From Bacteroidota bacterium (GTDB lineage Bacteria; Bacteroidota; Bacteroidia; Bacteroidales; UBA12481): a stretch of DNA of 51,167 nt. Made by a program: the position numbers and the translations under genes. Position 1 is the stretch's first letter. Every line of letters begins with the position of its first letter. Location of the stretch: contig JABHCC010000204.1 of NCBI GenBank assembly GCA_018669475.1, positions 1 to 51,167 on the forward strand, written 5' to 3'. The notes beneath the pieces were generated by a model that was given only the letters and a program-made list of their open reading frames with translations, was not told where the DNA came from and searched no databases. Below, in pieces: positions 8,266 through 15,730 of this stretch.

Positions 8266-9582
8266 ATGACCAAGTGGGATAAAAATATTGAACTGAGAAG
8301 CGAGGAGGTTAAAGAGATAATCGGAAAAACCCCTTCGTGGCTTGTACGTTGGGGCACATTATCCCTGGCTGTTGTTTTAATTCTTTTACTGCTTATTTCT
8401 GTTTGGTTTCGATATCCTGATAGAATCAGATCAGAATTGACACTATTGAGTGGACAACCTCCAATGCAGGTTACCGCCAGAACTGATGGACGGATTAAAT
8501 CTATCCTGGTTGAAGACAAGCAATTTGTTCATAGTGGGATGATTCTTGCAGTAATAGAAAGTGCTGATGAGTATTCTGCAGTGGAGCATCTCAAGCTGAT
8601 TGCTGATTCCCTTAATCAATGGATAATGAACGCTGATATGCTGTCTGTCCAAAATTTCCTTTCAAGCGACCGGCTTGTTTTAGGCAGTCTGAAGAATGAA
8701 TTAGCTGATTTAGAATTGCAACTCAGGAATTATTTGAATTATCTGCGAATAGGCAAGTATGAAAGAAAGGTTAAAGCTCTGAAGAAAGAGATATACAATT
8801 CTAATATGCATTTTCAAAGGCTGTTTGGTCAGAAACAGATTAAAGGAGAGGAATTAGAACTAGCTGAAAAAGGCTTTGAAAGGCAAAAAGAATTATTTCA
8901 ATCAGGAGCAATATCTGAAGTGCAATTTGAGAGTGAGAAGCAGAATCTTAATAAGTACCGGTACGAATTTGGAGAAACCTGGACTGCATTATCCGCACAG
9001 AGCATTGATATTTCACGTCTTAACAAAACTCTTGATGATTATAAAATCAGTCAACAAGAAGAAGAGGAAACTGTTAAATCATTAATTGACCAGGCCATCG
9101 TTCATGTTCAGGGAGCTGTCAGGGAATGGGAATTGAAATACCTGCTCCGGTCATCAATTGACGGTTATGTCAGTTTTACAAGATTCTATAGTCAGAATCA
9201 AGTTGTTAAATCGGGAGACCATGTTATGACAGTATTGCAGGATTCTGACTCCATCCTTACTGGCAGGCTACTCCTTCCCATTAAAGGAGCTGGTAAAGTT
9301 AAGGAAGGGCAAAAAGTATTAGTCAGGTTTAATGAGTTTCCTCACATGGAGTTCGGAGTGGTGACTGGTGAAGTGGAGTCAATTTCATTAGTCTCAGATC
9401 AGGATCATTATTCTGTTGGAGTTCGATTTCCTAAAGGATTACGAACCTCTTATGATGTGAGTTTACATCCAACGCAAGGAATGACAGGTCAGGCTGAAAT
9501 TATTACTCAGAATATCAGCTTTCTGGTAAGGATTGTCAATCCAATACGCGCTTTACTCAGTGAAAACCGTATACTGAATTAG
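8266..9582 (+). CDS. HlyD family secretion adaptor protein
   Basis: This periplasmic adaptor links the ABC exporter to an outer membrane channel. A short cytoplasmic N-terminus precedes one membrane helix (about 25-45). The first half of a lipoyl/barrel-sandwich domain follows (T-A-R-T-D-G-R-I-K-S-I-L-V, then G-M-I-L-A-V-I). A long coiled-coil hairpin spans about 85-285. The second lipoyl half is at about 293-325 (S-S-I-D-G-Y-V-S-F), and the C-terminal beta domain runs to 438. The gene begins directly after the stop of the exporter gene, so they form one unit. No TolC-like channel gene is present, so a channel encoded elsewhere must be used. The 3' end overlaps the convergent LolA-like gene by 4 bp. 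Confidence 0.92.
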   Translation: MTKWDKNIELRSEEVKEIIGKTPSWLVRWGTLSLAVVLILLLLISVWFRYPDRIRSELTLLSGQPPMQVTARTDGRIKSILVEDKQFVHSGMILAVIESADEYSAVEHLKLIADSLNQWIMNADMLSVQNFLSSDRLVLGSLKNELADLELQLRNYLNYLRIGKYERKVKALKKEIYNSNMHFQRLFGQKQIKGEELELAEKGFERQKELFQSGAISEVQFESEKQNLNKYRYEFGETWTALSAQSIDISRLNKTLDDYKISQQEEEETVKSLIDQAIVHVQGAVREWELKYLLRSSIDGYVSFTRFYSQNQVVKSGDHVMTVLQDSDSILTGRLLLPIKGAGKVKEGQKVLVRFNEFPHMEFGVVTGEVESISLVSDQDHYSVGVRFPKGLRTSYDVSLHPTQGMTGQAEIITQNISFLVRIVNPIRALLSENRILN

Positions 9583-10337
9583 AAGCTGACAGGAGCTTTA
9601 AAGAGGAGGTCCTCAATGTCTTCGCCAAATCTAACCGTTTCAATTCGGATAGTTGTTTTGAGTTGACCATTTGTGTTTTCTATCATATAGGGCAAAGTGA
9701 TACCCTTAATAGTTCGATAATCTGAGAATACAGAATTTGCTTCCACGGGAAAACCATCGATTGAAAAGCTGGCTTCAGTTCGACGGATCAGATAAGTTTT
9801 TTTGTCTATGAAGAACTTCATGCGATTTCCACCTGGTTTCTTAAGAATTAAAACAAAACTTGGTGCAGTTGCAATATGATCTTCTCCACCATAACTAAGT
9901 TTGTATTTTAAGCCTGATGAATTCAATAGAACACCATCGAACAATGCACTCTCCATCAGCTGAGCTAATTCGCTCCCGCTTATTTCAACGGTATCCTGAA
10001 AAACAAAGGGGTTGAGCATCCATCCTTTCTCACCATCAAAAGCCTGTGAGATTCTTCCTTCTTCCAGATGGATATCCATCCTGTACAGATTAGGCCTTTT
10101 TTGCAGAATACTCACCTGCATATCTGATCCCATCTGTGATATGAGACCAATAGAAACCAGTGTACTGATCTTCTCGAGCTGTTGTATTCCAATAGCATCG
10201 GCATGTTTCTTAAGAATGGCTTCAGCCTTAGGGTCAATATTCTGAGCCCAAACTGAGGATAAGAATAGTCCTGAGATAGCTGAGAACAAAATCAAAAGAC
10301 TTGTGAATTTCACAAGGTACAGTTTGCAGTAATTCAT
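9579..10337 (-). CDS. LolA-like outer membrane lipoprotein-sorting family protein
   Basis: The protein is 252 residues with a signal peptide ending in S-S-V-W-A-Q at about residue 32, so it is likely periplasmic. The rest is a run of beta strands with spaced aromatic and charged residues, including K-R-P-N-L-Y-R-M-D-I and F-D-G-E-K-G-W-M-L-N-P. This pattern is typical of the LolA/LolB-like 'outer membrane lipoprotein-sorting' superfamily in Bacteroidota. The superfamily binds lipid-like ligands in an open beta-barrel; the ligand here is unknown. It starts 2 nt after the kdsA stop, so it is the last gene of the rarA-kdsA operon, which is consistent with an envelope role. Confidence 0.7.
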   Translation of the reverse strand: MNYCKLYLVKFTSLLILFSAISGLFLSSVWAQNIDPKAEAILKKHADAIGIQQLEKISTLVSIGLISQMGSDMQVSILQKRPNLYRMDIHLEEGRISQAFDGEKGWMLNPFVFQDTVEISGSELAQLMESALFDGVLLNSSGLKYKLSYGGEDHIATAPSFVLILKKPGGNRMKFFIDKKTYLIRRTEASFSIDGFPVEANSVFSDYRTIKGITLPYMIENTNGQLKTTIRIETVRFGEDIEDLLFKAPVSF

Positions 10338-10339
10338 TT

Positions 10340-11149
10340 CTAAAGTACTTGTGATATTTCTTGTAATTTCCGCATTAGAGACTCTACCTGGTTCAATGGT
10401 AACATGTTGGCTCCATCTGACAAGGCTTTGGATGGATCAGGATGAGTTTCTATAAACAGCCCGTCAACTCCTAATGCGACTGCTGCTTTGGCCATTGGAG
10501 AAATATATTCAGGTATTCCTCCGCTAACTCCATGACCGGTATTTGGCTTCTGCAGACTGTGAGTTGCATCATAGATAACAGGAAATCCGGATTTTTTCAT
10601 TTCAAGAACAGATCTGAAATCAACAACCAAATCATGATAGCCGAAAAAACTGCCCCGCTCGGTTAGCCAAACATCAGAGTTGCCGGCTTGCTGAATTTTT
10701 TGTGCAGCAAATGACATTTGATCAGGACCGACGAACTGACCTTTCTTTATGTTAATGGGTTTACCTGTTTTGCCAGCTGCCTCAAGCAAGCTGGTCTGGC
10801 GGCAAAGAAATGCAGGGATTTGTAAGATGTCAACGTATTCAGATATAAGATCAACTTCATGTGATTCATGTATATCTGTCAATACTGGCACATGGAAATT
10901 ATTTCGAATCTTGTCAAGTATTTGTAAGGCAATATCGTCTCCCAATCCTCTGAAAGAATCCCCTTTGGTACGGTTGGCTTTGCGAAAAGATGCCTTGAAA
11001 ATGTAAGGAATTTTTAATTTATCAGTAATAGACAACAATTCTTCAACTATCTGAATGCATAATGATTCAGATTCTACCACACAAGGTCCAGCTATTAGGA
11101 AGAATTGTTTGTCACTATAGTGCTTGAGTTGTTTAAGGAATTTCGACAT
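10340..11149 (-). CDS. kdsA: 3-deoxy-8-phosphooctulonate synthase
   Basis: The enzyme joins phosphoenolpyruvate and arabinose-5-phosphate to make Kdo-8-phosphate for lipopolysaccharide inner core synthesis in the cytoplasm. The 269-residue length is normal. Family motifs are clear: A-G-P-C-V-V-E-S (20-27), F-K-A-S-F-R-K-A-N-R (51-60), L-T-D-I-H-E, I-K-K-G-Q-F, and Y-D-A-T-H-S-L-Q-K-P. Cys23 stands where metal-dependent enzymes such as that of Aquifex have cysteine, while E. coli KdsA has asparagine, so this is probably the metal-dependent class. It lies between rarA and the LolA-like gene with gaps of 14 and 2 nt. Confidence 0.95.
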   Translation of the reverse strand: MSKFLKQLKHYSDKQFFLIAGPCVVESESLCIQIVEELLSITDKLKIPYIFKASFRKANRTKGDSFRGLGDDIALQILDKIRNNFHVPVLTDIHESHEVDLISEYVDILQIPAFLCRQTSLLEAAGKTGKPINIKKGQFVGPDQMSFAAQKIQQAGNSDVWLTERGSFFGYHDLVVDFRSVLEMKKSGFPVIYDATHSLQKPNTGHGVSGGIPEYISPMAKAAVALGVDGLFIETHPDPSKALSDGANMLPLNQVESLMRKLQEISQVL

Positions 11150-11163
11150 AAGCTGATTACATA

Positions 11164-12444
11164 TTAATACTTGTACTTATCTTTCCACAAGGTTTTCATC
11201 CTCGTTCTAATCTCTTTCTCCTTCTGATTCTCATTTGGCTCCCAAAGGAGGCTGCCCTTGATTTCATCCGGCAGGTAATTTGCCATCACAAAACTATTTT
11301 CATGATCATGAGGGTAGGTATATTCTTTTCCGTAATCAAGATCCTTCATAAGTTGGGTTGGTGCATTTCTAAGGTGAAGGGGGATTGGCAGATCTCCCGT
11401 TTCCCTGACCATTTTCTGGGCCTTTTTGATGGCCAGATAAGTAGAGTTACTTTTGGGACTTGTTGCAAGATAGATGCATACCTGAGATAAAATAATTCTG
11501 CCTTCAGGCCATCCAATTTTATGAATAGCGTCGAAGCCTGTGTTTGCCAGTAACAAAGCATTAGGATTTACGAGTCCGATATCCTCAGATGCAAATATCA
11601 CTAATCTCCGTGCAATGAATTTTGGATCTTCTCCGCCCTCAATCATCCTGGCAAGCCAATACACTGAAGCCTGGGGATCAGAACCTCTCATTGATTTTAT
11701 AAATGCCGAGATTACGTCATAATGTAATTCTCCGTTTTTGTCATATTGCGCCATGTTTTCCTGAATCCTGGCATACACTTTTTCATTGCTGATCTCCACC
11801 ACGTCACCAGATTCTGCATTAATAACCAGGTCAATGATGTTGTAAAGTTTTCGAGCATCCCCTCCTGCATATTTTAAAAGGGCTTCCTCCTCCCGGATAA
11901 TAATACTTCGTGTTTTCAGGTCAATGTCATTTTTAATGGCCCTATTAGCTAATTCAAGTAAGTCCTTATCTAATAGAGGTTTGAGAACATATACCTGGCA
12001 TCGGCTGAGAAGAGGTGAGATAACTTCAAAGGATGGATTTTCAGTGGTTGCACCAATCAGTGTGATTGTCCCACTTTCAACCGCTCCAAGAAGTGAATCT
12101 TGTTGAGATTTACTAAAACGATGAATTTCATCAATGAATAGAATTGGATTTGGCCGATCAAAAAACTGGGTCTTCAATGCCTTCTGAATAACTTCTCGCA
12201 CATCTTTAACTCCTGAACTAACAGCACTTAATGTGTAAAAGGGTCTGTCATGTTGGTTAGCTATTATTCGGGCTAAAGTAGTTTTTCCTACACCTGGAGG
12301 TCCCCACAGAATGAAAGAGGGTATCTTACCTGATTCAATGACCTGACGCAGGATGGATTTCTTACCGACCAGATGTTCCTGACCCACATAATCATCTAAT
12401 GATTTGGGTCTTAACCTTTCTGCTAATGGGATTATCGGTGACAT
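11164..12444 (-). CDS. rarA: Replication-associated recombination protein A (AAA+ ATPase)
   Basis: RarA (MgsA) is a clamp-loader-like AAA+ ATPase that acts at stalled replication forks. The N-terminal R-P-K-S-L-D-D-Y-V-G-Q-E-H-L is the family hallmark. Walker A is G-P-P-G-V-G-K-T at 48-55, Walker B I-L-F-I-D-E-I-H at 101-108, and sensor 1 L-I-G-A-T-T-E-N-P-S follows. The C-terminal part has the tetramerisation region, including S-A-F-I-K-S-M-R-G-S-D-P-Q-A-S-V-Y-W-L. The length of 426 residues is normal. It is the first gene of a three-gene minus-strand operon with kdsA and a LolA-like gene. Confidence 0.95.
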   Translation of the reverse strand: MSPIIPLAERLRPKSLDDYVGQEHLVGKKSILRQVIESGKIPSFILWGPPGVGKTTLARIIANQHDRPFYTLSAVSSGVKDVREVIQKALKTQFFDRPNPILFIDEIHRFSKSQQDSLLGAVESGTITLIGATTENPSFEVISPLLSRCQVYVLKPLLDKDLLELANRAIKNDIDLKTRSIIIREEEALLKYAGGDARKLYNIIDLVINAESGDVVEISNEKVYARIQENMAQYDKNGELHYDVISAFIKSMRGSDPQASVYWLARMIEGGEDPKFIARRLVIFASEDIGLVNPNALLLANTGFDAIHKIGWPEGRIILSQVCIYLATSPKSNSTYLAIKKAQKMVRETGDLPIPLHLRNAPTQLMKDLDYGKEYTYPHDHENSFVMANYLPDEIKGSLLWEPNENQKEKEIRTRMKTLWKDKYKY

Positions 12445-12506
12445 CCTGGATATTTTTCTCTAAAAATACACAATTCATGAAGAAGACCTTATCTTTACGC
12501 GCTTTA

Positions 12507-12514
12507 TAGTTTTG
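12507..12514 (+). promoter_or_regulatory. Possible -7 element before the 12536 gene
   Basis: TAGTTTTG matches the Bacteroidota -7 consensus TAnnTTTG. There is no good -33 element 19 nt upstream. If it is used, transcription starts near 12521, which excludes the TTG at 12512 as start codon and favours ATG 12536. Confidence 0.35.
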
Positions 12515-12535
12515 AATTATCGAAGAGAGTATTTC

Positions 12536-13453
12536 ATGATTAAACGAGCGGGACTTATAATACTTTTGTGTTGGTTGGTATTGTCATCAATGGGACAAGT
12601 ATCCGGGAACAAATATATTCCGGCTGATCCTTATGTATTGACTGGCCCGAAACAGCATTTCTCTAAATACCTGATTGTATCACCAGGCAATCTCGGACCT
12701 AATGCACTTCCTGTTCCCAGGCTTTTCAACGGAAAAACAAGTAAGAAATTCCATTTTAATATGGAGTATGAATACTATTATAGTGATGGTGAGCAAACTC
12801 ATGATGTGTTTACAGAGATTCATATTCCGGTAGCTGATGGAAAGATATCTCTTGATTTTATGTACGTACCATATGAATTCTACACTGTGGATTCTGTTAC
12901 TAGCCGCAGTCGTCGAACTTTGTCAGGAGATGCTTTGGCTGGTAGTTCATTTGGTGATATTTATTTTGGCACTCATGTTCAACTCATTGAGAACCATAAA
13001 TGGCTTCCTGATCTGGCTTTTGGAATGAGTTGCCGAACGGCTTCTGGAACCTCATTGGAGGATTCAAGATATACGGATGCCCCTGGTTATTATTTTGATC
13101 TGTCTATTGGTAAGACTCATAAGTTTGGTGATTCTCAATCAGGCATAAGATGGTATGCCCTGGGGGGATTTTATGTCTGGCAAACTTACCTTGACAATTA
13201 TCCACAAAATGATGCTTTGCTTTATGGTGCCGGCCTACAGTTTTTGTTCCGAGATTTCTTCATTACGAACAGTATTCGTGGATACTCTGGTTATATGTAT
13301 AATGGGGATCATCCTCTTGTTTATCGCACCGAACTGGGAATCAGGGAAGGTTCTGCTGCATTAATACTTGGTTTTGAGAAAGGGATACGAGATTATCCTT
13401 TTAATTGTTTGCGTGTTGGCATAAGAATCAATGGAATTTCTGAAGAGCTATGA
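12536..13453 (+). CDS. Putative outer membrane beta-barrel protein
   Basis: The function is not recognised. From ATG 12536 the protein has 305 residues and a signal peptide (I-K-R-A-G-L-I-I-L-L-C-W-L-V-L-S-S-M-G-Q). The mature part alternates polar and hydrophobic residues with many aromatic residues (for example F-H-F-N-M-E-Y-E-Y-Y-Y), which suggests a beta-barrel, and no other domain is seen. An in-frame TTG at 12512 is less likely because it would place eight charged residues before the signal peptide. Its last codons overlap the start of the membrane glycosyltransferase gene by 4 bp (ATGA), so the two are translationally coupled. It may serve envelope polysaccharide or glycan handling, but that is only a guess from position. 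Confidence 0.6.
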   Translation: MIKRAGLIILLCWLVLSSMGQVSGNKYIPADPYVLTGPKQHFSKYLIVSPGNLGPNALPVPRLFNGKTSKKFHFNMEYEYYYSDGEQTHDVFTEIHIPVADGKISLDFMYVPYEFYTVDSVTSRSRRTLSGDALAGSSFGDIYFGTHVQLIENHKWLPDLAFGMSCRTASGTSLEDSRYTDAPGYYFDLSIGKTHKFGDSQSGIRWYALGGFYVWQTYLDNYPQNDALLYGAGLQFLFRDFFITNSIRGYSGYMYNGDHPLVYRTELGIREGSAALILGFEKGIRDYPFNCLRVGIRINGISEEL

Positions 13454-14928
13454 AGCTTGAATCCTCACGACTTTCTCAAATAGTTTTGCTCTTGTTGATG
13501 CTGACGAGTCTTCTTCTTCATTTTAATGTTTTTAGTAAAGATCTTGTGGGTTTTCATGTTTGGCGACAAACTCAAACACAAAATACCAGTATAAGTTTTG
13601 CGGAAGAGGATGCAAATATTTTGAACCCCCGCCGAAATGAACGTGGTAATAGCGATGGAATATTCAGAATGGAATTTCCTTTGTCGCAATGGATTGCTTC
13701 AGTTGGTATCAGAATATTTTCAAATGATGTATTGGTAAGCCGAATTCTGAACTTCTTCCTTAGCCTGCTTTCCTTCTTAGGGATATATAAGTTGTTAAGA
13801 ACTTTAAAGGCTACGGAATTCCAATCAGTTGCTGTGTCGGCATTTTTCCTTTTTGCTCCGGTTTTGTACTACCATTCATTAAATCCTATGCCTGATAATC
13901 TGGCTCTTTGTTTTTCAATCTGGGGCTTAAGATGGATTATGATTTGGTATTACCAGGGGGGAAAGACAAAGCTTATTCTTGGCGCAGTTATTATTGCTTT
14001 AGCCAGCCTGGTGAAGCTGCCTTTTATAATTTATTATCTGATTATTTTTCTTTTAGTGCTTTTTAATCGAACTGAAAAGGATTCATACCGAACTTTATTT
14101 GGCAAACTTTCTATTCTATTTTTATCATTAATTCCCGTAATAGCATGGTATGCATGGGTAATTCCCCAATGGGAAGGCAATGGTATTGTTTCTGGTATTA
14201 CCAATATGAATTCTGAGCAGCGTTCAAATTTCTTGTATTATTGCTTCTATCATATAAGAGCTACTTTGCCTGAACTCCTTGTAGGTTTTCCTGTCATACC
14301 TCTGTTAATAATGGGGATCTGGATGGGCCTTAAAAACTGGAAACAATACTCACTACTAAAATGGACACTCCTGCTTTGCCTTCTGCTATTAAGCGGATTG
14401 ATGGTTTTTGAAATGAACATGATAGAAAAAGTACATGATTATTATTTTATGCCCTTCCTGCCATTGCTTGCTTTGATCCTTTTTATTGGTGTGAAACACC
14501 TGACTCGACCAGGGCAAAAGTTAAATTTCAGAAAAGTAGTGCTTGTAGTAATTATCATTAGTATGCCCGTATACTCATATTTCAGAATTCAACCAAGGTG
14601 GGAACAAAGTGGTTTTAATCCTGATTTACTCAAATATAAAACTGAATTACGGGCGATTGTTCCTGATAATGCACTGGTGTTGGCCGGAAATGATGTTTCG
14701 CATCATATTTTCTTGTATTACATTGGAAAGAAAGGATGGGTATTTGAGAATAACTGGACTAATGATCAGAAAATCAGAAAGATGACTGAGGAGGGTTGTA
14801 GGTATATGTTTTGTGATTCACGTCACGTTGATCAAAATCCCAGAATAAAAGAACTCTTTGGTACGAAACTTGCTGAATATGGATCAATATATGTTTATGA
14901 ACTAAAATTGCCCAAATCAAACAATTAA
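13450..14928 (+). CDS. GT39-like integral membrane glycosyltransferase
   Basis: The 492-residue protein has about ten or more membrane helices, an N-terminal helix, then a periplasmic loop with F-H-V-W-R-Q-T-Q-T-Q and several acidic residues. This is the layout of the PMT/ArnT (GT39 and relatives) superfamily, which transfers sugars from polyprenyl-phosphate carriers on the periplasmic side. A C-terminal soluble domain begins at about 390. The acceptor cannot be predicted. The start overlaps the preceding outer membrane protein gene by 4 bp. The family call rests on topology and weak motifs rather than a full signature. Confidence 0.7.
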   Translation: MKLESSRLSQIVLLLLMLTSLLLHFNVFSKDLVGFHVWRQTQTQNTSISFAEEDANILNPRRNERGNSDGIFRMEFPLSQWIASVGIRIFSNDVLVSRILNFFLSLLSFLGIYKLLRTLKATEFQSVAVSAFFLFAPVLYYHSLNPMPDNLALCFSIWGLRWIMIWYYQGGKTKLILGAVIIALASLVKLPFIIYYLIIFLLVLFNRTEKDSYRTLFGKLSILFLSLIPVIAWYAWVIPQWEGNGIVSGITNMNSEQRSNFLYYCFYHIRATLPELLVGFPVIPLLIMGIWMGLKNWKQYSLLKWTLLLCLLLLSGLMVFEMNMIEKVHDYYFMPFLPLLALILFIGVKHLTRPGQKLNFRKVVLVVIIISMPVYSYFRIQPRWEQSGFNPDLLKYKTELRAIVPDNALVLAGNDVSHHIFLYYIGKKGWVFENNWTNDQKIRKMTEEGCRYMFCDSRHVDQNPRIKELFGTKLAEYGSIYVYELKLPKSNN

Positions 14929-14953
14929 GTTGATATAACAGAAAATAACTATC

Positions 14954-15592
14954 ATGAAGAAAATTGTTCAGATCTTTGTAATTGCCTTGCTGCCAATGGG
15001 TTTGTTTGCTCAAGGGCCCATTAGTTTTGGTCCCAAAATTGGTTGGAATACAACGCAATTATCGACTGATTACCATGACTACGTAAATCAACTGAAGAAC
15101 GGATTCCAGGGAGGATTGTTTTTCAGCATCTATATGGATAAGATATATGTGCAGCCTGAAGTGTATTTCTCATTGAAACGTGGATTGCTTGATACCACTA
15201 TCGGAGATCCTTCTGATCCCTATGGTTCATTAAATGTTAGTCAATCAATAAGTTTGACAACGATTGATATTCCAATGCTTCTGGGTTACAAGCTACTGGA
15301 TCTGAAATTAGCTCGTCTCAGAGTATGGGGAGGCCCGGTTGCTTCATATGTTATCAATAAATCCTATGAATTAAGCCTTAATGGACTTGATAATTCGGAG
15401 ATGATCACAAAAGAGGATTTCAAAGACGCAACCTGGGGTTTTCAGCTTGGGGCTGGTGTGGATTTGCTTTTCCTAACCTTCGATGTAGGTTATGAATTTG
15501 GTTTGGAAAACTTCATGAGGGTTTCATCACTAGATGATTTCAGTTTGAAGAATAATTTGTTCTACTGTTCTATAGGTTGGCGCTTATTCTGA
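14954..15592 (+). CDS. PorT-like outer membrane beta-barrel protein
   Basis: The protein is 212 residues with a signal peptide (M-K-K-I-V-Q-I-F-V-I-A-L-L-P-M-G-L-F-A-Q). The mature start I-S-F-G-P-K-I-G-W-N and the closing strand F-Y-C-S-I-G-W-R-L-F are typical of the PorT / OMP_b-brl_2 family of small eight-stranded barrels. Family members are usually structural or accessory; PorT itself belongs to type IX secretion, but many paralogs have unknown roles. It lies 25 nt after the glycosyltransferase gene and probably belongs to the same transcript. Confidence 0.8.
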   Translation: MKKIVQIFVIALLPMGLFAQGPISFGPKIGWNTTQLSTDYHDYVNQLKNGFQGGLFFSIYMDKIYVQPEVYFSLKRGLLDTTIGDPSDPYGSLNVSQSISLTTIDIPMLLGYKLLDLKLARLRVWGGPVASYVINKSYELSLNGLDNSEMITKEDFKDATWGFQLGAGVDLLFLTFDVGYEFGLENFMRVSSLDDFSLKNNLFYCSIGWRLF

Positions 15593-15730
15593 TTGTGATT
15601 CAGCATTCCTCTAATTCCCTATTTCGATAACAGGCAATTGAGTAAAATGTTTTTTAGTGCATGATGTTGATTGATCTGTAATGTTTGGACAATTGATTCG
15701 TCTTAAACATATAAATCTAATCATCTTAAA

